This document shows, piece after piece, positions 33,927 to 46,436 of a DNA stretch of 64,000 bases. Under the pieces are notes generated by a model, which worked only from the letters and a program-made list of their open reading frames with translations, was not told the origin of the DNA and did no database searches. The stretch comes from Arcuatula senhousia (lineage: Eukaryota > Mollusca > Bivalvia > Mytilida > Mytilidae). The stretch's first letter is position 1, and every line of letters starts with the position of its first letter. The DNA lies in contig OZ020303.1 in the NCBI GenBank assembly GCA_963971305.1, positions 19,217,184-19,281,183 on the forward strand, given 5' to 3'. Both the position numbers and the translations under genes were made by a program.

Positions 33927-36900
33927 CTATTGTTTTAAATATTTAGAGTTTTTCACAATCTTTGGTTGTTCACTCCAGTCCATCATAACGGAATATTCAT
34001 CAGAATCGTAGTCTACGGCTTTGTCCGGGACAGGTGCATGTTGTCTCATGTTAAGATATTTGATACGTCCGAGAAGATAAGCGATCACAGACAGACAGAC
34101 GAGCAATACTATAGACAGCACGACTATGATCACAATCACTGACGTTGGGGTCGATTTTACCACAAGGGGGACTTTTTGAGTACCTGAAATAAAAAAGAGT
34201 AAAAAACATACATGTACGCTCTATTTTATTTTTGTTACAGTTTTACGTTGTAGTCACATTCGTTAGTCTTGATTATGTTTCGTTTACAAAGTTACAATTG
34301 AAACAAATGTTAACTTTACAAGTGTACGTTTTACTTTAATTGGATCATGCGTATCGTCACGGTATGGGAGATGTCTTATTTTGTTTTGTAACCAATATAG
34401 TAATTTCAAAACAGGCAGGTTGATATACTTAATCAAAGTTCTCTTTGTACTGAGCACTTTGGAAGCTGCAAAAAAACCTGAGCTATTAGAACTCGATTGG
34501 GCATATAAAGATCTTTGAATGGACACAGATCTAAAATTGGAGTACAATAGATGATGATTTACAAACAGACATTATAAAGTCAATATGTACAAAAAAAGCA
34601 AAAGGGCAACAAAGTAGTCAATTTTATGTCTGCGTGCTAACCATTTATTGTAGAAAAGTACATGGTAAGGTAACACATTAAAAACACACAAGACCTACCG
34701 CTTTTAGGGTGTGTGGTGTCAACCTGTTTAGGACAGTCACAATCCTTTTTGTAGACATTTATATTTTCTACTTTAGTATGTGTCGGTTGACTGTCGTCGG
34801 ACTTCCCGTCCCCGCTGCCCTCCACGTATTCCTCTCTGTTCACATTGTATGCTGGTATTAACTCATCTGATTTAATGAAAGCTTCACCTTTGTTTTCGTT
34901 TTCCTCTTGTAGTGAAGACTGGCAGTAGTGGAAGGCGAGAAACAAAACAAACTAAAAAGAAATGACATATTTTAGCATCTGCAATTTAACATATATACCA
35001 AGACAAGTGGAATACTTTGATTCAACCAACATTTCTGGGATAAAATGTCGCATTCTGGAATTTTTTTGTGTCTTTTTGTTGTTGACTATATAGTTGATCT
35101 GTATTTCCAACTAACCATAAAAGAGTACATTACAGTACATTACATCTGAACGAGAAAATGTCCATGAAATACGAAATAGGACCGACCCGTTACATTTGTG
35201 ATATATTTACGGAACCAAGCTAGTACCTCTACTGAGCTTTAAAGTGAAACTGGCTAATGTACAGACAAGGGTTATTAACAGTTAAGTAGCTCTGTCAAAC
35301 GAGACATTTGAAGTGTTTTTTTTTGCATATCTTATGTCTGCAGCCATAAAAAATAACAGGAAAAGAAAGTGATTTAAACTCATGTTAAACATTTGTATGA
35401 CAGTTAAAAGTGATTTCCTAATGTGTTCATATGATTTCTCTCTTTGTAGGATTTAACTATTTGTACAAATCGGGTCAAACATCTCACAAAAAATGTTAAT
35501 GATGGATGTCATAATTGTCAAAAACATTAAGGTGAAAATGTCAGAAAATAAATATGGCTCTGAAAAAAGCAGACGCCAACTAAGTACACATACTCTGCTC
35601 TATTGCATTTATCTAAATGTCATATTGCGTCCGCTAAAGCCAGAATTATCGGTTAACTTCAAAACATGTTGTTCATTGGACATATGTCAAACTGATAACA
35701 AGTAAAAACAAAGTAACCCTAAATATATAGCGGTCCAAAAATGAATAAAAAATCAACAACAACAACTACCAAACAACGGCAACAATAACAACAACAAAAC
35801 TCGCCAAACTACAACAAAAAAGACCATACCTGTCACACAGGCTGTGTTTGAAAGGGGGATATCTTAATCAATGTGCTTAATTTCTAAAAGCTTTTCAGCT
35901 TCAAACTAGAAAAACTGTGAGCCGCAGCTCACAAATAAATCCCCCCCCCCAAAAAAAAAATCAGATAAAATTTTAAAATAGGAGATGCACATCTACATTA
36001 TGTCACAAAGATTGTGTGTAAGTTTCATGAAAATACATTAAAGGGTTTAGGAGGAGTTGCAGATAAAAGAAACCCCAAAATCATTCTGATCAAACTTTCA
36101 AATAGTAGGTGCACATCTATATTATGTTACAAAGATTGTGTAAAAGTTTCATGACAATCTATCATGGGGTTTAAGAGGAGTTGTGGATAAGAGAAGGGTA
36201 CCCCCATGAAGTCGAATGGCTAAGTCCATGTTTTGCTATGGGAAACCCATAAAATCATTCTGATCAAATTTTAAAATAGTAGATGCACATCTACATTTTT
36301 TCACAACAATTGTGTGTAAGTTTCATGAAAATCCATCAAGGGGTTTAGGAGGAGTTGCGGATAAGAGATGGGTACCCCCATGAAGTCGAATGGCTAAGTC
36401 CATTTTTTGCTATGAGAAACCCCAAAAATCATTCTGATCAAATTTTAAAATAGTAGGTACGCATCTACATTATGTCACAAAGATTGTGTGTACGTTTCAT
36501 GAAAATCCATCAATGGGTTTAGGAGGAGTTGCGGATAAGAGATGGGTACCCCCATGAAGTCGAATGGCTAAGTCCATGTTTTGCTATGGGAAACCCCAAA
36601 AATCGTTCTGATCAAATTTTAAAATAGTAGGTGCATATCTACATTATGTCACAAAGATTGTGTGTAAGTTTCATGAAAATCCATCAAGGGGTTTTGGAGG
36701 ACTTGCGGATAAGAGATTGGTACCCCCATGTAGTCGAATGGCTAAGTCCATGTTTTGCTATGGGAAACCCCAAAAATCATTCTGATCAAATTTTAAAATA
36801 GTAGGTGCACATCTACATTATGTCACAAAGATTGTGTGTAAGTTTCATGAAAATCCATCAAGGGGTTTAGAGATGGGTACCCTGAAGTGTAACGGAAGGA

Positions 36901-37615
36901 CGGAAGGAAGGACGGACGGAAGGACGGACGGACACCCCTATCACTATATACCCCCACTTTTGAAGTGGAGGGTATAATAAACAATACAGGTACCCTAAAT
37001 TAAAATTTACAAATAATGTGTACATTGAGGGTTCAAGCCGTGTCTAAAAATAGGTTGTATAATGTACGAATGAACATTGCAAATAATTGTAAAGTAGCTA
37101 TAAAATGTCGTCTTTTATGTCATTTACTGGTGAGCCCGCTATAAATTTGAAATGTTAACCAGTCGACGGGCAAACTGTGTCAGCATATTACGATATTATT
37201 CATTCATATAGACACATTGGTTATTCTTTTGGTTTATAAAATGATTTCAAAGTATTGTGCATTGAATTTAGAAATCTAAAACCTTTAACCACACGTGCCC
37301 TTAACGAGGGAAATTTACAATATCGACTAAAATCGACTCGGAGCAAATTGGTCCGACATTCTAATAGAAAAATGTCTAGCCCCTGCTAAAATATATTTCG
37401 CCCGATCGTCCAAATTAAAAGATTTGAATTTTTATGTTTTAAATGTAGCAATTATGCTATAAAAATAAAATAAACCTTGTCTAAGGTGAAGACATATGTC
37501 CACAAGGTAGACAAGAGATCTAATCATTATAGGTTTGTGTAATAATGACACCATCAACCCTAAAGCTTACATCAAAACTTACATGTCTTAAGATCGTGTT
37601 CTTGTGGTGAAACAT
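33927..37615 (-). CDS. Type I membrane protein with GAG-type Ser-Gly site
   Basis: Three exons on the minus strand, 37615-37583, 34951-34699 and 34183-33927, with donors CAT|GTAAGT and GCG|GTAGGT and acceptors TTTTTAG and TTTCAG. Phases join exactly to give 180 residues. Residues 1-25 form a signal peptide (basic start, then FVLFLAFHYCQSS). The short ectodomain is acidic, with EEYVEGSGDG at 51-60, a classic context for glycosaminoglycan attachment, and a CDCP pair near residue 80. The membrane helix is at 111-133 (VIVIIVVLSIVLLVCLSVIAYLL). The 47-residue tail holds Tyr motifs (VDYDSDEYSVMMDW). It is not a syndecan: the FYA tail end is missing. It could be a small proteoglycan-like receptor or adhesion protein (inference). 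The first exon is the least certain. Confidence 0.65.
35917..36976. mobile_element. Tandem-core element (pearl / HINE type), 174-bp units
   Basis: Left palindrome GTGAGCCGCAGCTCAC (35917-35932), then core units with the marker ATTCTGATCAAA at about 36081, 36255, 36429, 36603 and 36778 (spacing 174-175). A GGAC/GGAA microsatellite follows (36893-36933) and a terminal hairpin (TATACCCCCACTT / AAGTGGAGGGTATA, 36947-36976). It sits in the first intron of the type I membrane protein gene. Confidence 0.75.
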
Positions 37616-37619
37616 CTAA

Positions 37620-37880
37620 ACTGGCTTCAATCTACAAAAAATAGATGAAAGGTGTCAACTGGCTACATTCTACAAAACATCTAAACTGACTATACCATCT
37701 TCAAGATATCTAAACTGGCTACAAACTACAAAATATCTTTAAAACTGCATGCCTACAAACTACAAAATATATATAAAACATCTAAACTGGCAAAAATTGA
37801 CAAAATATATAAACTGGCAAAAATTGACAAAATATATAACTAAAGCATGAAAACTGGCTTCAATCTACAAAACATATGGA
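37620..37880. repeat. Imperfect short tandem repeats
   Basis: Repeated phrases CTAAACTGGCT and ATCTACAAAA(C/T)AT at about 25-40 bp spacing, starting right at the first coding exon of the neighbouring minus-strand gene and running upstream of it. Confidence 0.5.
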
Positions 37881-40500
37881 CCAGGGGAACTACGTTGCCG
37901 TACCTAGTATGAGTCTTTTTGTATGAACTGTTACATGTATGTGAGATGTATGTAGGTATTTTAACATACACATTGTCATGTTTTAATATTAACAGGCGAT
38001 TTCAATCCATTAAACTTAACGAAGCTTTTTTGATTAAAAAAATAACCACATTTAGTCAAATAAAGTTATGATTTATTTTCGAACATTAGACTAGCTGTAC
38101 AAATTCTGCTCGTAATTCATACTTACTGAGGAATACAAAGTACATATACAATATACAATATGCAATAAATCATTAATACAAAGAGAATTTTAATAAATTA
38201 AAACATCTACATACACTTTTAGAAATATAAGATCCACCTCCTGTGTTTTCCCCGTCCAGTTCTCCGATGGGTCAGTGTCCAGAGAAATGATTCAACGATG
38301 ACCAGACCTGTCCAGGTTACCAATGTCATCAAAAAGACCCTTCAAAAAATTAAAGGTGACTGTGTTTTTTACACGTAACGTCGGAAATGAGCTACTGTCC
38401 CAGGTAACAATGTTAACATGTAAGAGCTGTCAAAATCTGTCAAATTTGTCTCCAATCATGATAGTATTAGGGGACATTAGACGGGTCATGTTATAACTAA
38501 CTATACTGTTGTAATCGGTTCAAATTAGATATAATTTTATGATTTGGAGATAACCGACAATGTACATATAAAGGATTAGTGTTGGAAAAAATCTCTTTTG
38601 TATATTTGAAACTATTACGTGTATATCAGAAAACGATCTCGACGAATCAAATGACTGGGTATATTATTTGATTTACTACTTTTATGTCCGGAAGTACCCG
38701 TTCTAGTATATACTGGTTTTAGTTTTTAAAAATCCCAGACCAAATGTTCATTTAACCAATCATCCATTCAATATAAGTCTGGGTTGCATAATCTTTTCTC
38801 TTTAAGTTCAAGACTTACATATGTGGACGTAACAGGGTATATAAATAACATTTTAAAACCCCTTTTTAGACAGGGGAAACCCGAGGTGTTTTGTAGTTTG
38901 TAAAGTTCCTGTTAAAGACAATGACATTTAACATAATGAATAATTCTTATACAATGAATTGTATTCATTTTTGTGAAGAGAAATAAAGGAGAAATAAATA
39001 AATATATCGAATTTCAAAAAATATTGGAAGGGCCTCGTCAACAAAATTGTATCTTTTAAAATTATTTGACGGATTTCCATAAAATGTTAATGTGCAATTC
39101 TCAAATGGTTCTTAGTCATTGCCTACAATTTCAGATCTGTACTTCTTAATTAAAAACCTCTTAGGTGCCTAGTTTAATTTTTGTCATTTATATCTACCGG
39201 TATGTACTTTAAAAAATCGAATCCCTGGGTAGATATGTCTGTAAAAGAGAAGGTAAACAACAGACTAGGATAAGACTGCTGTCTACCTTTTTCTTGTGAT
39301 GTCCATACACTGTATTTTTTTAAGGAAGTTTGCTCCTCATATTTTGGGTTTTTGTCAGATTTTCGAGATCCTCTGAGTTTGTCCATCTATTATGCTTGAG
39401 ATTTTTTGCCCATGAACCCCCTATTTTCTTTTTCTTATTCAAAAATATGTCCACCGAATGTGCACAATTTTTTATTTTCCACCGAATATGCACAATTTTT
39501 TATTGAAATTTTATTTACTCTGTCATACATCTTAAGATGCCAATCTGCTGCAATGCAAAAGTAAGGAAAAATCTAGAGAGAACATATTTCCCGCCAAAAT
39601 TATAAACGCTTATAGCATAAAAACGAGCACATGGACCTACATTTTTTTCTTGCTTATTTTGATCATCTGTCCATATTCTTCAAAACAGATGCTACTTAAT
39701 TCATTTTTATTTATTTTAAGATAGAGGATCAAACCCCCTTAAGGACTGTCTCAAGTTAGTGAGTGTGATCTGTAGCCAGGTTTAGGATCAAAACATTAAA
39801 CCTGGATAACCTAAGAGTAATGTTTCCTTGTGTGGCGGTTAGTTTAAGTTGAGTCTAAAATAAAAGACTCAAAAGAGTCACCTTATTTGATAAGTGTAAA
39901 CTTGGAAACTTAAATGTTGATGCAGACAGGAACTTAACATTAGCCTCTTGTCCCCTTTTTGAAGTTCTTAGTCAACACAAGGCCCAGTATGTACAATCTT
40001 AACTCAACTCAATAGACGCTTTGGAAGAGTTTTATGAGCTGCACACATAAACAAGAAACATCTTTCTCATTTTGCATGTTATCCATCTAGAAGGCAAAAG
40101 AGTAGAATAATACTATTTTCGACCTTAAAAGGGAATAAAGTAGACATTACTACTCCCATTAAAGGTCATCTTGGCAACTTCAATATATATTTGAAATAGA
40201 AAAAAATAAAGTAGTGCTTTTGATTCTGAGAAGCCTTGTACCTGTCAGATTTGTTTCTATCTATTAAAATATATTTTTTTTAATTATGAACATTTGATGG
40301 TGAATTTCCTCAATTATGATCCACTGTTACATCAACAGCCTGTGGCTTATTTTACTTACAAGTGCTGTTAAAGACTATTTGTATTTTTATGTCCTTTCAG
40401 TTGTATACCTAGACGAAATATATATATATAATATCATCCATTTGATTGAAATAAAAGTGTAACCATAAACATTGTTACTATTTAGGGAATAAAAAGTAAT
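37881..40500. other. Intergenic between two minus-strand genes
   Basis: A less AT-rich patch at 38225-38335 could be an untranslated first exon of the type I membrane protein gene, but no firm borders were found. Otherwise nothing recognised. Confidence 0.3.
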
Positions 40501-40523
40501 AAAAGAAGATAGATATTCTCATG

Positions 40524-40529
40524 TTTATT
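40524..40529 (-). terminator. Candidate distal poly(A) signal of CACHD1
   Basis: TTTATT on the given strand, AATAAA on the minus strand, about 4.9 kb past the stop codon. Other AATAAA hexamers lie nearer, so the real 3' end could be much shorter. Confidence 0.25.
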
Positions 40530-41389
40530 TAATATAGTTTTACTGACAATGCATTCATATTTCAAATGAAACATTCAAGATGTATCTGATATATGTAAAG
40601 TACTGTCCTTATAAATCATCCTAATACTCAATGTTTCTTACAAGGTCCTTGTAAAACACATCTAGGAGTATCTCTTCAAAAATTTTCCTGTGAAATCAAT
40701 ATGACGGAACAGTTTACTGATAGAAGAGGTTAATTTTTCAATGATATAAAGTTTTCTTGCTTACTAATACTTCCATAATAGTTTTAGAATTAACATATGT
40801 TAGACTTTGGTAAAGAAAAAAAAAACTTGAAAAAAAGTTATACATAATCTTAGAATGCAGATCAAAGTAAATATTTTGCACCAATAAACCATAACACAAA
40901 TGTTCCATGTTATCATATGATACATGTAACTTTCAGATCAATAGAAAAGATTCCTAACAAGGATCACAAAACATTTCACAGACAGACAGTGACATAGTTG
41001 TTGAAAATGTGTACCAATATCATATTTTAAACATACAACAGTTCTGATAGTATGTAACAGAAATGATAATAGCCAGCTAAAGTTTACTATAACGATATTT
41101 TATAAAATTTATTCACCTGATGGTCCAAAAAAAGTTAAATCAATGAAAATAACTGGCCTTTACTTACGTTTCTCTGTGTAAACTTACCAATAACACATAC
41201 AAAGAAATTACCTAAAGGGTTTAAACCTTGTAAATTTTTCCTGAGCTTTTGATTTTAAAACAATTAAAAGATTAACAATTGAAACAAACCAAAAGTGAAA
41301 TTATTATTAAAACAAACAAATAATTTTTAGCAATAAAATCTCTAACTTTGTAAATTTTTAGAGTTATCAATACATGATTTAAAGAATAC

Positions 41390-41601
41390 TACTGTGGTTT
41401 CATCATTATTGGTGAGGTATCAATTTTTGTGGTTTTCGTGGATGGTCTAGACCCACAAATTTTTATACCCAATGAAAAGGAAATTTTACATTACTATGCA
41501 TGCTGCAAACCACCAAACCAAACATTTAAGAATCCATAAACTGGTCCTTTTTCATCAAACCACAAAAATTGGTATCCACGAAAATAAATTATACCACAGT
41601 A
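41390..41601. mobile_element. MITE, family TACTGTGG, copy 1
   Basis: Ends TACTGTGGT and ACCACAGTA, with longer imperfect arms containing CCAATTTTTGTGG-like and CGTGGATA phrases. A second copy lies at 60000-60185. Confidence 0.55.
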
Positions 41602-42503
41602 TTCTATTCTTAACATTCCAACAGTAATATATCTAAATTCTAAAACAATAAGACTTTGAAGCTTGATCCACATCTTGTGTGCCATTATGTTTAAAAATAA
41701 GGGAAACAAACTGTCTAAAGTTTTAAGTAATGTAAGAACTAGAATTAGAATTTCATATCATAAATATTGATCAATCCTGCTCATACAACATAATATGTTT
41801 CTTATCTTGAGTTACAACCTAGAAATAATGTAGACAATAATAATGCTGGTATGAATCTCTCTATATACATATATACAACATCTTATGAAAAAATATACAT
41901 AAAAAGAAGTAAAAAAATCCTGACAAGAAAATATAACAAAGTTTAACCATATGTAGAGTGCAACAGGGATCAATATCCACAGTACAGATAAGAGAAAGAT
42001 ATGATATGGTGGTATGTAATTTCACATGAACTTCAAAGTTTACAAAAACATGACTAATGGTACCTAAAATCACAACCTTTACAGCAATTTGAAATTGATT
42101 ATTCCTTTTCAATGATTTGATGTCCCCCATTTCTATTTATATAAATTGGTTTGTTGTTTTTCTTTAACTTTGGCACCCTTTAAAGCACAAACAGTTTTAT
42201 CGTGGCGATCAGTTGTATTTAGATTTTTCTGCTAACTAAAAATACATTTTTTTCTGTTTTATGGTTTTAAAAAGATGAACATGATTGAGAAAATTCTGAG
42301 TTGAGGGCATGTAGATATGGTGGTTTATTTCTGTAATATTGACCTCTGTTGTTTGGGTTTAACACAGGACAGTACAAAGCAATCACTAGATTTCATGTAT
42401 GGTTAGAAAGCTAAAATTGGTAGGTTCTTCTTTCAAAGGAAGCTGTATCAATGTGCATAAACCAAAAGCTTTATAAAGCTAACATGGCTAATAACAGTTT
42501 TTA

Positions 42504-42588
42504 TGCCCCATCTACGAAAGTAGGGGGGACATATAGTGTTTGGGTCTGTTTTTCCGTCTGTCCGTCCCAAATCTTATGAGATGGGGCA
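42504..42588. mobile_element. Short foldback with TGCCCCATCT ends
   Basis: 85 bp between TGCCCCATCT and AGATGGGGCA. The interior holds CCGTCTGTCCGTCC, the same kind of microsatellite seen in the large tandem-core elements, so this may be a minimal relative without core units. Confidence 0.55.
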
Positions 42589-43312
42589 TTATGTCTTATG
42601 GACATTTCTTGTTCTTTTTTATATTTATTTACTGACAACTTTGTTGTTATATTTGTTAATAAAAGCAGTAAAATGTAAATACATGTATTCTTGTACACAT
42701 GTGCTGATCCATACTTTCAAAATATGTTTTTTTTCCATAAAAATCATTTTCTGTTGATATTTTTTAAAATAAAAGATAGTAGGTCGCTACTCCATATTAA
42801 CCATACTGAAATCAGATGATTACTGAATTAGCCTAGCTGAGGTAGTAAAAAATACTTATAATGAACTTAATGGTATGAAACTATAACAAAATTTTGACTG
42901 TGACCTCTAAAATTGTTAATATATTTCAAATATTTTACTTTTTTATTATGAAATTGTTTTTGTGAAGTTACTAAATAAGACAAAAATTACTCTTTTCAAA
43001 TTGACTGTGGAAGACATGTCCTTCATGTTAGATTTTGTCAAAATTGACTTAATGTATGTGTTTGCGTATGTTGTGCTAAGGTGGCTGTGTTAATAATAAA
43101 TCTTGGAATCTTCATATCTGTTTGGTAACAACCATTTTTCCTTGGCACTCATGTTGAAAATATTTTTTTCCCCTTAAAAATCAAAATGGAATTATATTCA
43201 CATCAAACTGAATAATAACCATTGTAACTTTAGAACTTCGTCAGTTTCCCCAAATTTTTTTTATATGTTACATTTTTTCTAATAAATGATTTATTTATAT
43301 AACTGTTGAATA

Positions 43313-43648
43313 GACGATCTTCCAATTTCGATTTTTTTTGGTAATTGTCGAAATCTTACCTCAAATTACTGGATAACTGGTTGCCGACGTCAACTGCGCG
43401 TAAAAGGGAATTTTTAAATTTCATTATTTAAGTGTAAATGAATTGGTTTGAAAGGACCCTCCGAGTGAAACGAATTAATTAATTTCATGTTTGATTGTTT
43501 TCCATTAGAAACACATTTAATAGATTGATAGAATAATTCAGTCCCTCTGCTCTCTTCCTAAAAAGCCGCCATTTTACCCCCATTGACCTCTCGTGACCCC
43601 TATTCTAACATCCGGAGCATTCCGGAATGGCACTTTTGGAAGATCGTC
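43313..43648. mobile_element. TA-flanked MITE
   Basis: 336 bp with inverted ends GACGATCTTCCAA / TTGGAAGATCGTC, bordered by TA on both sides. The interior is non-coding. Confidence 0.65.
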
Positions 43649-45403
43649 TATGATGCTGTCATTTTGTAATTGCTGTTTCACTTTAGATAAAAAATATAAG
43701 ATATTTTAGAAGTCACAATCAGTTCAGTTTTAATACATAATGGAGGTCAGAGATATCTTTAACATAAAAAATATATGCCATTTTTTTCATTTCATAGTTA
43801 AAAATAACTTTATAAAAACATTAATAGTTTTAATCATATAAATAAATAACTGCAAATAAAATATATTTAAGGCAAATAAAAAGCATGTAAGAACTTCATA
43901 AGCTAAAACACATTTGAATTTATCAATGTGTGATATAATGACTTAAAATTCAAAACTAAAAAAATCTCACAACATTCTTAACAAATCAATTTGTTCTGAT
44001 TCTTAACAAAGAAACTGTAAAAAGTTAAAGATAAAACAAAATAAGTAAAGTATACATGTACCTGTACAACAAGAGGCTAATACAAGATAAAATCAATCTT
44101 TATAGCTTTTATAAGGTTCTTCAAAATCATTAAATTCACTCTAAAGTCTAATGACATAGAGTAGAAAATAAAACACAGGTTAATTGACAACCAATAATAC
44201 AATATAGGTTAAGAGAAACTATGAATTTCAATTTAATCATTCTTCTGTCCAATGAATTATTCTTGTTTTTTTTCAAAAATACATTTTTCATTAACAAAAC
44301 ATAGACCATCATAAAAAATATTTTTGTATAAAAAGTTTTAAAAAAGGTCATGGCACACTATCAAAATGCATAAGAAAAATAGCTGGACAAAAATGTCAAG
44401 TTTTACTGCATAAAAATATCCAACCTGTCATAAAAAGATCACTAACACAATCACACTAAATAAGAAAAAAATATTAAAGGATAAACATCTATTATATTCA
44501 GACCACTTACAATAATTATTGGAAGACTAAATGTACTTGAATTTTGATTATAATTTCTGTAATTCCAAACAAAACGAATGCTTTGAAACATAATAGAAAC
44601 TTTTTCCAGATGGGAAAAATATTTTTCTAAAGGAAAAACAATACATAACATTTGTTTCCTAAGGATTTTTTTTATTTAAAAAAAAAGCTATTTTCAAAAC
44701 AGAAAAAAAATCTGTTAAAAAAAATTGAGACACATTCTTTAAATTCTCTGAGTACTTCTACACTTTGCACTGATACAACCAACATAATGCACACAACCAA
44801 AAGTGCTAATCAATGGCAAACAATTAAATAAAAAATATATCACATATACACTGACCATGCAGGCATCTCTCTATAAATAATAAACTAAAAAACTTACATG
44901 TGACATAAAATCTTTGCATATTTCACAAATAGAAATGTAAATATAAGTAATTGCAAGAGTATATATTTACAAATCTGGGACCAGCAGTTTATAGACAAAG
45001 CCAAGCAGCCTAGCACTAGGTAAATATCTGTACAATGTTAAATAAATATGTAACAAGTGTTTCATCTTCCTGAGATCCAACAATAATGGGGTCACAAACT
45101 GGTCTCTAAACAGAGCTTTCTCTCTTCTGTTTGTTCTTTGGCATTTAATCAACACGGAACCAACTTAAGAATGCTAACTTAAGAAATTACAGAGATGGTC
45201 CTAATAAACATAACATTATCTGCATTATGCTGTAATAATCACAACATTCTTCAAAATGCTCATTTGAGGCTTAATGAAATTAAGTAACTAAACAAATCTG
45301 TTACAAGAAAGCTAACAAAAGATGGATGAATCACATCAATGGACCAGTCTGAACACTCTTGTAATATTCCATGAACAACCAGGTTCATATGTATGAACAC
45401 TTC

Positions 45404-46436
45404 CTAATGAGAATCCACCATGTGAACCTGCACATTTGCTATAACATTATGAACATCTGGTAAAATTGTTTGTTGAGGCATCACTGTCTGTTCTGGTATC
45501 GGCTGATAACAGCCGGTTAGTTTAGTTTGTGGTGGGGTCGGACTACGACTCCGCCTGTTTGAAGATGGGGGTGGGGGTAATGCATGAGGTTTTGTTATTG
45601 CATATGATACTGGTTTATATCTGTCTTTTGAAATGAAAGGTTCTGAACAAGGCATGCTTGCATGCTCACTGTCTTCATGGGGGGTCATGGTGCTGTACCC
45701 ATGGTCACTATCACCCCCTCCTGCAGGTCGACGATAAGACGTACTTATACGATACGGTGATACACTTGCTGGATTTTCAAATGTTGCCAGCAGAAAATTT
45801 GTATGACCTGGAATATAAAATCAAACAACCATTATATAAGTGTTTTAAACAAGTTCTTTTGTTATAGCCAACATAAATAGTAAATCTTATACAATGCATG
45901 TAGATCATTCAATAAATCATCTCCCATCAGAAGCAGAAGAACCATATTGATGTTTAGATTTTTCATGAGTACAACTTATTTCATTAACTGTCAGCAAGCA
46001 CAAGTTGCCCCCTCTATTTTGAATTATAAAAAAAAATCATACCAGCTGAATGATATGTGCAATAATTAAGTTTCCTATTGCACATCTGCACATTTTTCTT
46101 CATTTTAAAGTTTCATCGAATTCTACCTAGCAGTTTAGTTTCAGTATGACAACATGTTTGTGGGTGGTATAAATATTTTTCACCACAACAATTGAAGCTA
46201 AAACCAACCTGATCCTGGATCATCTATAGGTTCTATGTCATCTGTGTCGTAGAAGTTAGAGGCCCTGTTAGGGTTCTCCTGTAGGTTGGCTATGTACTCG
46301 TGGGAGTTACGGTGTATGTGATGTCGGTAACAGTACACCCCCATGGCTAGGACTAGAAAACATCCCATAATACCCCCAGCTACAGGGCCTACTGGAGTGG
46401 TCTTGGTGTTTGTCTGCTCTGAACTCTGGGACATCA
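45404..46436 (-). CDS. CACHD1: CACHD1 exons for membrane segment and cytoplasmic tail
   Basis: 46436-46209 encodes [27 protein letters not shown], written with key parts [10 protein letters not shown] and [12 protein letters not shown]: the single membrane segment and basic stop-transfer. Its donor is the weaker GTTGGT. 45807-45404 encodes the tail, with SDHGYSTM at 988-995 of the visible part, a Pro-rich stretch ([16 protein letters not shown]) and the end QVHMVDSH, matching the VxVHxVD ending of vertebrate CACHD1. Confidence 0.93.

Larger units (their letters stand above)
40530..45403 (-). other. 3' flank, probably partly 3' UTR, of CACHD1
   Basis: AT-rich, no coding exon. It contains three short inverted-repeat elements (41390-41601, 42504-42588, 43313-43648). 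The length of the UTR cannot be told from sequence. Confidence 0.35.

Noticed and set aside
35346..35383. Alternative signal-peptide start for the type I membrane protein gene (ATG near 35376, minus strand)
   Set aside because: Hydrophobic start but no donor in the right phase; the exon at 37615-37583 joins cleanly.
45658..45867. 69-codon plus-strand frame
   Set aside because: Antisense to the last CACHD1 exon.
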